A stretch of 38,969 nt of DNA, taken from an uncultured Saprospiraceae bacterium (GTDB taxonomy: Bacteria > Bacteroidota > Bacteroidia > Chitinophagales > Saprospiraceae). The stretch lies in NCBI GenBank assembly GCA_937926205.1, contig CALEYL010000073.1, positions 1 through 38,969 of the forward strand. Direction: 5' to 3'. Of the stretch, positions 8,094-16,246 are shown one piece after another. Every line of letters begins with the position of its first letter. The first letter of the stretch is position 1. A program made the translations under genes and the position numbers. The notes beneath the pieces were generated by a model that was not told where the DNA came from, did not search any database, and saw only the letters and a list, made by a program, of their open reading frames with translations.

Positions 8094-8861
8094 ATGTCTC
8101 AATCCGGATTTGTACAAACAACTACAAATGAAGGCATTGCAACCATTGTCTTCTTTCATCCTGCACACAATTCCATGCCATCCCATTTACTGGCGCAACT
8201 GGAAGCAGCCATTGACACGGTCGCCAAAAACGAAGCCGTAAACGTCGTTGTGCTCAAAAGCGAAGGCGATCGCACTTTTTGCGCCGGCGCCAGTTTTGAC
8301 GAACTGGCCGCCATTGCCGATTACGAAAGTGGCAAGGCTTTTTTCATGGGGTTTGCCAGGGTAATCAATGCCATGCGCCGCTGCCCCAAACCCATCATCG
8401 GGCGCATTCAGGGAAAAGCCATCGGCGGCGGTGTTGGCCTGGCGGCTGCCACGGACTATTGCATCGCCAGCCATTTCGCTACTTTCAGACTGAGCGAACT
8501 GGCGATAGGCATTGGCCCCTTTGTGATCGGCCCGGCGGTTGAACGCAAAATGGGCAAAAGCGCTTTTCAGCAACTCGCCCTGACTCCATCCGATTGGCAA
8601 ACTGCAGAATGGGCCAAAGAAAAAGGCCTGTACAATGATGTATTTCCGGATATCAAACAGGTTGACGCCTACGTCGATCACCTCGCAAAGACGCTCAACA
8701 GTTACCATCCGGACGCCTTAAGACAGTTGAAAAAAGTATTTTGGGAAGGCACAGAAAACTGGGATACCCTGCTGGAAGCCCGCGCCGAAATCAGCGGAAG
8801 CCTGGTTTTGTCGGATTTCACCAGAAACGCCATTCAGGCATTTAAACAAAAAACAGCATGA
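8094..8861 (+). CDS. Enoyl-CoA hydratase/isomerase family (LiuC-like)
   Basis: 255 residues, the usual crotonase length. The oxyanion-hole region is visible as FCAGASFDELA and the IGGGVGL turn (110-116). Of the two catalytic glutamates of classical crotonase, the first (after GGG-x) is replaced by Gly115, while the second is present as Glu135 in LSELAIGIGP. The GGGVGL and SELxxGIGPFVI pattern recalls LiuC-type methylglutaconyl-CoA hydratases of leucine degradation; this is from memory, and a related acyl-CoA hydratase or isomerase is possible. Its stop overlaps the start of the next gene (ATGA at 8858-8861). A branched-chain-type dehydrogenase E1 follows, which supports a role in branched-chain amino acid or acyl-CoA breakdown. 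Confidence 0.8.
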   Translation: MSQSGFVQTTTNEGIATIVFFHPAHNSMPSHLLAQLEAAIDTVAKNEAVNVVVLKSEGDRTFCAGASFDELAAIADYESGKAFFMGFARVINAMRRCPKPIIGRIQGKAIGGGVGLAAATDYCIASHFATFRLSELAIGIGPFVIGPAVERKMGKSAFQQLALTPSDWQTAEWAKEKGLYNDVFPDIKQVDAYVDHLAKTLNSYHPDALRQLKKVFWEGTENWDTLLEARAEISGSLVLSDFTRNAIQAFKQKTA

Positions 8862-9121
8862 ATAAATCCGGTGACGATACCCGCGTAATGCAGGGCATTT
8901 TCCTCAAGGTTGTGCAAGAGCATTTAAAAAAAAATGACCCTCCGGAAACAAAGCAAACCCTGCAGCGCCTGCTCGGGGAGGGCATTCCGGAACGCGACGC
9001 CATGAACATGCTTGCGCTTTGCGTGGCCAATGAATTCCAGGCCGTATTGGAAGAGGATGGCCCGTTTAATAAAGAGCGATTTGTGAAAATGTTGAATGAA
9101 CTCCCCGGAGAATTTTTATAA
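8858..9121 (+). CDS. Small conserved-looking protein of unknown function
   Basis: 87 residues, predicted mostly helical, with no signal peptide or membrane segment. Its ATG overlaps the TGA of the crotonase gene, so it is likely translationally coupled. It ends 15 bases before the E1 gene. The sequence is rich in charged residues, with a pattern of ETKQTLQRLLGEG, then ERDAMNMLALCVANEF and FNKERFVKMLNELP. This resembles small helical DUF1841-like proteins, but I cannot assign it with confidence. Its position between two acyl-CoA/2-oxoacid genes suggests an accessory or assembly role, which is inference. Codon use resembles that of the neighbours and gives no sign of transfer. Confidence 0.75.
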   Translation: MNKSGDDTRVMQGIFLKVVQEHLKKNDPPETKQTLQRLLGEGIPERDAMNMLALCVANEFQAVLEEDGPFNKERFVKMLNELPGEFL

Positions 9122-9136
9122 ACCGATAATTAAGCC

Positions 9137-11206
9137 ATGACCAATATACAAACCACAACAGATAAGAAAACCCTCCTGCGAGCTTTCCGGCTTATGGCTA
9201 CCGCCAAAGCAATGACAGAGCTCTACGAAGACAATTTTAAGTTTACGTCCAAATACGTTCACGCCACTTCACGTGGGCATGAAGCCGTGCAACTGGCGCT
9301 GGCCATGCAATTGATGCCTCAGGACTGGCTTTCACCTTATTACCGCGACGACGCCATGTTGCTGGGCATTGGAATGCGGCCCTATGACCTCATGCTGCAA
9401 CTGATGGCCAAACGCGATGACCCGTTCAGCGGTGGGCGCACTTATTATTGTCACCCCAGTCTGCGTGATGCAGACAAGCCGAAAATCCCGCATCAGTCTT
9501 CGGCTACCGGCATGCAGGCCATTCCCACAACAGGCGTGGCCATGGGAATTCAGTACCAGGAAAAAATGGGCTTGTTGCCAAAAGGCGCTCCCGGTTCTGT
9601 GGTGGTTTGTTCCCTTGGCGATGCTGCCGTCACTGAAGGAGAAGTGGCAGAAGCCTTTCAAATGGCGGCGCTCCGGCAATTCCCGATCCTGTACCTCGTG
9701 CAGGACAATGGCTGGGACATTTCCGCCAATGCGGCAGAAACCCGCGCACAAAATGCGGCGGAATACGCGGCCGGTTTCAAAGGACTGGAAGCGATCAGCA
9801 TAGACGGCAGTGACTTTGAAGCCTGTTACACTACTTTTCAGGACATCCTCGCTGTGATCCGCGATGAGCGACGCCCTTTTCTCATCCGGGCCCGTGTACC
9901 TTTGCTCAACCACCACACCAGCGGTGTCCGAAAAGAATGGTACCGCGATGACCTGGAAGAACACGCCCGGCGCGATCCTTTTCCACAATTGCGCGAGCGG
10001 CTGCTGGAAACAGGCATCCGGGAAGCAGAGCTGCTTCAGATAGAAAAAGAGGTGAAACAACAGGTGCTTTCAGATTTTGAATTGGCAAAAGCAGCTGAAA
10101 ACCCCCGGCCGGAAGATTTATACACGCACGACTTTGCGCCCACACCCATACTCGAAGAACGCGGCGTGCGCGAACCCGAAGGCGGACAGCTTAAAGTGAT
10201 GGTTGACTGCGCTCTTTTTGCCATTGAGGAACTGATGCAACAGCACCCTGAGTGCCTGCTCTATGGGCAGGATGTTGGCGGTCGCCTCGGCGGCGTTTTT
10301 CGGGAAGCAGCTACGCTGGCTCAAAAATTTGGCGACCACCGCGTTTTCAATACCCCCATTCAGGAAGCATTTATCATCGGCAGCACCGCAGGCATGTCGG
10401 CTGTCGGACTGAAGCCCATTGTGGAAGTTCAGTTTGCAGACTACATCTGGCCGGGACTCAACCAATTGTTCGCAGAAGTCAGCCGCTCCTGCTACCTCAG
10501 CAATGGCAAGTGGCCGGTGAGTATGGTGTTGCGCGTCCCCATTGGCGCTTATGGCAGCGGCGGCCCTTACCATTCTTCCAGTGTGGAGTCGGTGCTGACC
10601 AATATCCGGGGCATCAAAATCGCTTATCCAAGCAATGGCGCCGACCTGAAAGGTTTGCTCAAAGCAGCCTGGTACGACCCCAACCCGGTGGTCATCTTTG
10701 AACACAAAGGCCTCTACTGGTCGAAAGTGCGCGGCACAGACGCCGCAAAAACACTGGAACCGGATGCAGATTATGTGGTGCCTTTCGGCAAAGCCAGACT
10801 GGCGCTCGAAGCTTCCGAAAAAGCCATTGAGCAGGGGGATTCGTTGCTGGTTGTTACCTATGGAATGGGCGTGCACTGGGCTTTAAATGCCGCTAAAAAC
10901 TTTGAAGGCAGGATTTCGATTCTCGATTTGCGAACGCTTTTCCCTTTGGATGAGACGGCGATTTACGAACAGGCCAGCTTACACGGCAAAGTGCTGGTGG
11001 TGACCGAAGAACCAGTGAACAATACTTTTGCTCAAAGCATCGCCGCCCGCATATCAGAGCATTGCTTTGAGTCTTTAGATGCGCCGGTGCGTACCATTGG
11101 ATCGGAAAATCTGCCGGCCATCCCCCTGAATGAAACGCTGGAACGCACCATGGTACTTTCGATAGAACAGGTTGCGGTGGCCATTGAAGGATTGCTGGCT
11201 TATTGA
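9137..11206 (+). CDS. Fused alpha/beta 2-oxoacid dehydrogenase E1
   Basis: 689 residues joining the alpha and beta subunits of thiamine-diphosphate E1 in one chain. The alpha half (about 1-340) carries the ThDP motif starting G161-D162-A-A-V and ending at N191 in VQDNGWDIS. The beta half (about 350-689) shows LLYGQDVGGRLGGVF, FNTPIQEAFIIG, VEVQFADYIWPGLNQL and a transketolase C-domain (LLVVTYGMGVHW, ILDLRTLFPLD). The enzyme decarboxylates 2-oxoacids and transfers the acyl group to lipoyl-E2. The sequence style is that of branched-chain (2-oxoisovalerate) enzymes, though pyruvate or acetoin use is not excluded. E2 and E3 are not in the window. It is the last gene of the unit with the crotonase and the small protein; repeat-rich DNA follows. 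Confidence 0.9.
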   Translation: MTNIQTTTDKKTLLRAFRLMATAKAMTELYEDNFKFTSKYVHATSRGHEAVQLALAMQLMPQDWLSPYYRDDAMLLGIGMRPYDLMLQLMAKRDDPFSGGRTYYCHPSLRDADKPKIPHQSSATGMQAIPTTGVAMGIQYQEKMGLLPKGAPGSVVVCSLGDAAVTEGEVAEAFQMAALRQFPILYLVQDNGWDISANAAETRAQNAAEYAAGFKGLEAISIDGSDFEACYTTFQDILAVIRDERRPFLIRARVPLLNHHTSGVRKEWYRDDLEEHARRDPFPQLRERLLETGIREAELLQIEKEVKQQVLSDFELAKAAENPRPEDLYTHDFAPTPILEERGVREPEGGQLKVMVDCALFAIEELMQQHPECLLYGQDVGGRLGGVFREAATLAQKFGDHRVFNTPIQEAFIIGSTAGMSAVGLKPIVEVQFADYIWPGLNQLFAEVSRSCYLSNGKWPVSMVLRVPIGAYGSGGPYHSSSVESVLTNIRGIKIAYPSNGADLKGLLKAAWYDPNPVVIFEHKGLYWSKVRGTDAAKTLEPDADYVVPFGKARLALEASEKAIEQGDSLLVVTYGMGVHWALNAAKNFEGRISILDLRTLFPLDETAIYEQASLHGKVLVVTEEPVNNTFAQSIAARISEHCFESLDAPVRTIGSENLPAIPLNETLERTMVLSIEQVAVAIEGLLAY

Positions 11207-11442
11207 TGGAAAACGGTTGACGGTAGAGGGTAGACGGAGCATCCTGCTCAATGAAAGCAATCTGCCTACTTTAACCCCCGCTAAGGCGGGACAGGCTTTT
11301 CTACTTTAACCTTAAAATGGAAGACGTTAGATATTAGATGTTAGATTTTAGACAGGAAAATACTGCTCCAATTAGCAGACTGCCCCCTTTAACCTTGGGA
11401 TACTTTAACCTTTAACCTTGAAAATACTTTAACCTTGAATTA
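11207..11442. repeat. Degenerate tandem repeats before udg
   Basis: This gap holds no gene. It contains several copies of a TACTTTAACC-type word (around 11269, 11302, 11401 and 11427), the last of which nearly touches the udg start. A TTAGA-rich block lies at 11322-11352, and a small hairpin, CCCGC-TAAG-GCGGG, lies near 11278. The TTAGA block matches 23 of 24 bases of 33348-33371 in the his region. Confidence 0.7.
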
Positions 11443-12123
11443 ATGAGCAACGTAAAAATCGAACCAAGCTGGAAAGCAGTATTGGAAGGCGAATTTGAAC
11501 AGCCTTATTTTCAGGGTATTGCCTCTTTTTTGCGTCGTGAAAAAGAGGCGGGCAAAGTAATTTACCCCCCCGGATCGCTGCTGTTCAATGCCTTCAACAG
11601 TACCCCTTTTGCGGCGGTAAAGGTCGTTATATTGGGGCAGGATCCCTATCACAACCCTGGAGAAGCCATGGGTTTGTCCTTTTCCGTACCTCGTGGCGTT
11701 GCGGTTCCACCTTCACTGAAAAACATCTACAAGGAGTTGCAGACGGACCTTGGGTTGGCCATTCCCTCTCACGGCGACCTGAGCGACTGGGCGAGGCAGG
11801 GTGTTTTTTTACTCAACGCCATGCTCAGTGTTGAACACAAACAACCACAATCGCATCAGAAAATAGGCTGGCAAAATTTTACGGATGCTGTCATCCGAAA
11901 ACTATCGGAACAGCGGGAGCACCTGGTTTTTATGCTTTGGGGTAATTTTGCACGGAACAAAAAAAGCCTCATCGATCCTTCGAAACATTTAATTTTGGAA
12001 GCGGCTCACCCTTCGCCCCTGGCTGGCGGCGCTTTTTTTGGTTGCAAACATTTCTCTAAAGCAAATACTTATCTCGCGGCGCACGGTTTGGATCCGATTC
12101 AGTGGGGAAGTGTCAATTCGTAA
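11443..12123 (+). CDS. udg: Uracil-DNA glycosylase, family 1
   Basis: 226 residues, normal for UNG. The enzyme removes uracil from DNA in base excision repair. The catalytic motif GQDPYH is at residues 65-70, with Asp67 as the water-activating residue. The minor-groove/leucine loop motif HPSPLAGGAFFGCKHF is intact, as is LLNAMLSVE, which carries the uracil-binding strand. The start is the ATG at 11443, directly preceded by TTTAACC repeats in place of a recognisable ribosome-binding site. It is a separate transcription unit by spacing. The mutase gene begins 190 bases downstream, beyond another palindromic repeat. Confidence 0.95.
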   Translation: MSNVKIEPSWKAVLEGEFEQPYFQGIASFLRREKEAGKVIYPPGSLLFNAFNSTPFAAVKVVILGQDPYHNPGEAMGLSFSVPRGVAVPPSLKNIYKELQTDLGLAIPSHGDLSDWARQGVFLLNAMLSVEHKQPQSHQKIGWQNFTDAVIRKLSEQREHLVFMLWGNFARNKKSLIDPSKHLILEAAHPSPLAGGAFFGCKHFSKANTYLAAHGLDPIQWGSVNS

Positions 12124-12167
12124 TCAAAACAGGCATTTAGAAAAGAGCAAACCGCCTTGCGCTCTTG

Positions 12168-12187
12168 CCTGTCTGCCGGCAGGCAGG
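12168..12187. repeat. Palindromic repeat, copy 2
   Basis: This near-palindrome is centred on CTGCCGGCAG (12173-12182) and flanked by CCTG and CAGG. It belongs to the same family as 248-268. A preceding AAGAGC/GCTCTT hairpin (12143-12166) may help end the udg transcript, but there is no T-run. Confidence 0.6.
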
Positions 12188-12314
12188 TGATAAATAAACC
12201 GGAAAGCCTGCTAAGAAGAGCAGCGCCGGATAAATTCCCTCGCTTTTTTTGCCAAAAACCAGGAACATGCGTAGCTTAAGCCCCTGTTTATGCAACAACA
12301 TTAATTTCTAAAAG

Positions 12315-14441
12315 ATGCAGCGCCCGGATTTCAGCAAATTGGCTTTTACCAGAAATATTCCTGGCCTGAGTACCAGAACAGGCGAAATACCGAATTGGGA
12401 AACGCCGGAGAAAATTGATGTTCCCACGGTCCCGACTCCCAAAAATCACCGCCATTTGCGGTATGCGGCAGGCATCGCGCCATTTTTGCGTGGCCCTTAT
12501 GCCTCCATGTATACGCTGCAACCCTGGACCATCCGGCAATACGCCGGATTTTCGACAGCTCAGGAGAGCAATGCTTTTTACCGCCGAAATCTGGCTCAGG
12601 GCCAAATGGGGCTTTCCGTTGCTTTTGACCTGGCCACCCACCGAGGTTACGATTCTGACCACGAACGCGTCACCGGCGATGTAGGCAAAGCGGGTGTCGC
12701 CATCGACACGGTAGAAGACATGAAAGTGCTGTTTGATCAGATTCCGCTCGATAAAATGTCGGTGTCCATGACCATGAACGGCGCGGTTATTCCCATCATG
12801 GCATTTTATATTGTCGCGGCAGAAGAGCAGGGTGTAGCGCCGGAACAACTCAATGGAACCATCCAAAATGACATTTTGAAAGAGTTCATGGTGCGCAATA
12901 CCTACATCTACCCCCCGGCAGATTCCATGCGCATCATTGCCGATATCTTTGCCTTTGCGGCAAAAAAAATGCCCCGGTTCAACTCCATCAGCATCAGTGG
13001 TTACCACATACAGGAGGCTGGAGGTACGGCCGATATCGAACTGGCTTATACCCTCGCTGACGGGCTGGAATATTTACGGGCAGGATTGAAAGCGGGCCTC
13101 AATATCGACGATTTTGCACCCCGGCTATCTTTTTTCTGGGGGATTGGCATGAACCATTTTATGGAAATTGCCAAGATGCGCGCAGGTCGGATGTTGTGGG
13201 CAAAAATAGTGCAGCAGTTTCAGCCGAAAAATCCAAAATCCCTGATGTTGCGGGCCCATTGCCAGACTTCTGGCTGGAGCCTCACCGAACAGGATCCGTT
13301 CAACAATGTCGCGCGTACCTGTGTGGAAGCCCTCGCTGCTGCACTCGGCGGCACCCAGTCCCTGCACACCAACGCCCTCGACGAAGCCCTGGCTTTGCCC
13401 ACAGATTTTTCAGCAGGCATTGCGCGCGATACGCAAATTTACCTGCAACAGGAAACCGACATCTGCCATGCCGTTGACCCATGGGCGGGTTCTTATTATG
13501 TTGAACACCTGACCGCTGAATTGGCCGAACGCGCCTGGACCTTAATTGAAGAAGTAGAAGCGCTGGGCGGCATGGCAAAAGCCATTGAGGACGGTTTACC
13601 CAAATTGCGCATCGAGGAAGCGGCTGCCCGCAAACAAGCGCGGATCGACAGCGGCAAAGACTTTATCATCGGGGTCAACGTTTTTCAAACCGATGACGAC
13701 GAGCCCATCGAATTGCTGGAAGTTGACAATACGGCCGTTTTGCAATCCCAGCTGGAAGGCTTGCGAAAAGTCAAAGCAAGCAGAAATGAATCAGCCGTAA
13801 AAGCGGCGCTTGAGGCACTTTATCAATGCGCCGTTTCCGGAGAAGGCAATTTGCTGGAATACGCCATAGAAGCCGCCCGGCATCGGGCAACACTTGGAGA
13901 AATATCTGATGCCATGGAACGAAAATTTGGACGGTATACCGCCACTACAAAGTCTGTTTCCGGCGTGTATGCCGGTGAAGCGGCCGATGATGAAGATTTT
14001 ATCCGGGCCAGAGCCCTTGCTGACCGGTTTGCACAAATGGACGGCCGTCGTCCACGCATCATGGTGGCCAAACTGGGGCAGGATGGTCACGACCGGGGGG
14101 CAAAAATCATCGCCACCAGTTTTGCCGACCTCGGATTCGATGTGGATATCGGCCCCTTGTTTCAAACGCCGGCTGAAGCGGCTCGCCAGGCTGCCGAAAA
14201 TGATGTCCACATCCTCGGCATCTCTTCGCTGGCTGCAGGCCACAAAACGTTGGTGCCGCAAACCATTGAAGAACTGGAAAAACTGGGACGCTCCGATATT
14301 CTGGTCATTGTGGGTGGGGTGGTGCCGCCTCAGGACTATGAATTCCTTTACGAACATGGCGTTGCAGGTATTTTTGGCCCCGGGACGAAAATTCCGGTGG
14401 CCGCACAACAAATTTTGGAGGTGTTGATAGAAATGAGTTGA
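12315..14441 (+). CDS. Methylmalonyl-CoA mutase, catalytic subunit
   Basis: 708 residues, the length of the catalytic (large) chain. It interconverts methylmalonyl-CoA and succinyl-CoA using adenosylcobalamin. The substrate TIM barrel begins with MYTLQPWTIRQYAGFSTA and continues through SVAFDLATHRGYDSD, NGTIQNDILKEFMVRNT, SISGYHIQEAGGTADIE and HCQTSGWSLT, all intact. The B12 domain carries G-Q-D590-x-H592-D-R-G, the DxHxxG motif whose histidine is the lower cobalt ligand, followed by SSLAAGHKTLVP and VGGVVPPQD. No small subunit gene, chaperone (MeaB) or epimerase is adjacent, so they would lie elsewhere. comF starts one base after its stop. Together with the E1 and crotonase genes it points to valine/isoleucine or propionate catabolism. 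Confidence 0.95.
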   Translation: MQRPDFSKLAFTRNIPGLSTRTGEIPNWETPEKIDVPTVPTPKNHRHLRYAAGIAPFLRGPYASMYTLQPWTIRQYAGFSTAQESNAFYRRNLAQGQMGLSVAFDLATHRGYDSDHERVTGDVGKAGVAIDTVEDMKVLFDQIPLDKMSVSMTMNGAVIPIMAFYIVAAEEQGVAPEQLNGTIQNDILKEFMVRNTYIYPPADSMRIIADIFAFAAKKMPRFNSISISGYHIQEAGGTADIELAYTLADGLEYLRAGLKAGLNIDDFAPRLSFFWGIGMNHFMEIAKMRAGRMLWAKIVQQFQPKNPKSLMLRAHCQTSGWSLTEQDPFNNVARTCVEALAAALGGTQSLHTNALDEALALPTDFSAGIARDTQIYLQQETDICHAVDPWAGSYYVEHLTAELAERAWTLIEEVEALGGMAKAIEDGLPKLRIEEAAARKQARIDSGKDFIIGVNVFQTDDDEPIELLEVDNTAVLQSQLEGLRKVKASRNESAVKAALEALYQCAVSGEGNLLEYAIEAARHRATLGEISDAMERKFGRYTATTKSVSGVYAGEAADDEDFIRARALADRFAQMDGRRPRIMVAKLGQDGHDRGAKIIATSFADLGFDVDIGPLFQTPAEAARQAAENDVHILGISSLAAGHKTLVPQTIEELEKLGRSDILVIVGGVVPPQDYEFLYEHGVAGIFGPGTKIPVAAQQILEVLIEMS

Positions 14442-14442
14442 T

Positions 14443-15144
14443 ATGAAAGCGCAATTTACACTACTGAAAGACCTGCTTTCTCTTTTTTACCCGCATCTGT
14501 GTGCTGCATGCGGCGAGCGCACACCACCCCGGGGGCAGGTCGTCTGCGTATCCTGCCTCTACAAACTACCGAAAACAAACTTTCATTTGCACAAAGAAAA
14601 TCTTTTCACGGAGCGCTTCTGGGGGCGATTGCCGCTGGAGGCCGGCGCTTCATTCTTTTACTTCAACAAGGGCAGCCGCGTTCAACAACTCATCCATCGG
14701 CTGAAATACAAAAACAAGCAGGAAATCGGCGTTCAAATGGGCCGTTTATACGGACAGGAATTGCTGCAAAGCTCCATTTTCAATCAGGTTGACCTCATTG
14801 TGCCGGTGCCGCTGCACCCCAAAAAGGAGTGGGCTCGCGGCTATAATCAAAGTGCGCTCATCGCCCGCGGCCTTTCCGAATCTATGAATAAGCCCTGGCT
14901 GCAAAAGGGGCTTCAGCGCCGGGTGCATGCGGAAAGCCAAACCCGGAAATCGCGCGAAGAACGCCTCGACAACATTTCCCGGGCTTTCAGCATTGGCGAT
15001 GCCGATGCCCTGCGGGGAAAACACGTGCTTCTGGTTGACGATGTGCTGACCACCGGAGCTACCCTGGAAGCCTGCGGCCTCTGCCTGCTCGAAGTACCGG
15101 ATGTGCGGCTGAGTATGGCGACCCTGGCCATGACGATGGATTAA
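14443..15144 (+). CDS. comF: ComF-family phosphoribosyltransferase-like protein
   Basis: 233 residues. A short N-terminal zinc ribbon is formed by Cys20, Cys23, Cys35 and Cys38. The C-terminal half is a type I phosphoribosyltransferase fold with DLIVPVPLHPKKEWARGYNQS and the PRPP loop VDDVLTTGAT at residues 198-207. ComF/GntX proteins are linked to DNA uptake and recombination in competent bacteria, but the reaction is uncertain. The start lies one base after the mutase stop, so the two are probably co-transcribed, though not functionally obvious partners. Downstream, a near-palindrome ATGATTGACAATCAT and a fresh promoter box precede ruvA, suggesting that the unit ends here. Confidence 0.9.
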   Translation: MKAQFTLLKDLLSLFYPHLCAACGERTPPRGQVVCVSCLYKLPKTNFHLHKENLFTERFWGRLPLEAGASFFYFNKGSRVQQLIHRLKYKNKQEIGVQMGRLYGQELLQSSIFNQVDLIVPVPLHPKKEWARGYNQSALIARGLSESMNKPWLQKGLQRRVHAESQTRKSREERLDNISRAFSIGDADALRGKHVLLVDDVLTTGATLEACGLCLLEVPDVRLSMATLAMTMD

Positions 15145-15196
15145 GCTGTTTTCATGATTGACAATCATTTATATCCTGTCTCTCTTTCCTTTGCGG

Positions 15197-15213
15197 AAAT
15201 GCTTACCTTTGCG
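15197..15213 (+). promoter_or_regulatory. ruvA promoter -7 box
   Basis: TACCTTTG (15204-15211) fits TAnnTTTG and ends 20 bases before the ruvA start codon. The surrounding 17 bases are identical to 8033-8049. The -33 region is weak. Confidence 0.5.
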
Positions 15214-15230
15214 GCTCAATTGAAAAAGGC

Positions 15231-15824
15231 ATGATTGCATACATTAAAGGCACGATAACTTTCAAGAATCCGACTTTTATTCTGGTAGAATCCGGGGGTA
15301 TCGGATACCATGTCAACATCAGCCTGAATACTTATGCGCGGATCGAAAAGCTGGAAAATATCAAAATTCTGACGCACCTGCTGGTGCGGGAAGACAGCCA
15401 CACGTTGTATGGATTTGCCGATGATGCCGAAAGGGCTATGTTTGTGCATCTGATTTCGGTTTCCGGAGTAGGCCCAACCACGGCTCAGATCGTCTTGTCC
15501 TCTCTGACAACCGATGACCTGCGCGCAGCCATCATCGGTGAAAATGTATCCCTTTTTCAAAAAGTTAAAGGCATTGGTCCCAAGACCGCCAAACGCATTA
15601 TTCTCGACCTGAAAGACAAAATGCTGAAGGATGGAGGCGACACGTCCATGACACTACTGGCGCCTCAGGACAATACGATGCGGGAGGAAGCGTTATCTGC
15701 ACTGTCTGCGCTGGGATTCAATCGCATCGCTGTGCAGAAAACCCTGAACCAGATATTGCGCGATCATGCGGGAGTGAGCACTGTAGAAGAATTAATCAAA
15801 CTGGCACTGAAGCAGATGTCTTAG
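15231..15824 (+). CDS. ruvA: Holliday junction DNA helicase subunit RuvA
   Basis: 197 residues, normal for RuvA, which forms the tetramer that holds the four-way junction and targets RuvB for branch migration. Domain I is an OB fold (MIAYIKGTITFKNPTFILVESGGIGYHVNIS). Domain II has two helix-hairpin-helix motifs, ISVSGVGPTTAQIVLSSL and VKGIGPKTAKRIILDL. Domain III is the small C-terminal RuvB-binding helix bundle (REEALSALSALGF). The start follows the -7 box closely. sprA lies next downstream after a 422-base leader. I remember the ruvA-sprA neighbourhood from other Bacteroidota, so this order is probably ancestral. Confidence 0.96.
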   Translation: MIAYIKGTITFKNPTFILVESGGIGYHVNISLNTYARIEKLENIKILTHLLVREDSHTLYGFADDAERAMFVHLISVSGVGPTTAQIVLSSLTTDDLRAAIIGENVSLFQKVKGIGPKTAKRIILDLKDKMLKDGGDTSMTLLAPQDNTMREEALSALSALGFNRIAVQKTLNQILRDHAGVSTVEELIKLALKQMS

Positions 15825-16246
15825 GGTTTAAGCATCTTTTCTATAAAAAAAGAGTCGTTCCGAATGGCGACAAAAGTTACTTTTCAGGACAGAGGCGCTG
15901 CAACACCTGTTAAAATTTTCAGCCATCACAAAATAGGGGGCTTTAAGTCGTTAGAGACGGGCAAGGTTATTACATTCGCGGCCTGAAGAAAGCTGCGTTT
16001 AAAAGCAATAACCGGTGAATTTTTCAGGGTTTCGTTTTTGGCATGTTTCCTTACAATGCAGCAGGACAAAAAAAGGTACACAAAATTAGAAATAAAGTGA
16101 TCTTTTAGTCTTCAGATGCAAAGGGTAACAATCCACAAATACCTGAACTTATTTAAGTCTCCTCCCTGTGATTTAGCAATAAACTTATCTGCCGGAAGAA
16201 GCTGATTCTCCCGGTGGTTTTTGTTAGAATCCTACGTTTTTGAGTT
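15825..16246 (+). other. Long sprA leader, no gene seen
   Basis: This stretch of 422 bases has no supported open frame or RNA gene. TACATTCG at 15971-15978 differs by one base from TAnnTTTG and sits in a context (TTACATTCGCGGCC) like that of the ruvA box, so it may be the sprA promoter, giving a leader of about 260 bases. No riboswitch or clear hairpin was recognised. Confidence 0.4.

Noticed and set aside
10118..10876. Minus-strand frame opposite the E1 beta half
   Set aside because: The sense strand shows complete E1 motifs here, and the antisense product has no recognisable features.
12315..14441. Idea that the B12-dependent mutase gene is controlled by a cobalamin riboswitch
   Set aside because: The 190-base leader holds a palindromic repeat and a small hairpin, but nothing resembling a B12 box or the size of that riboswitch.
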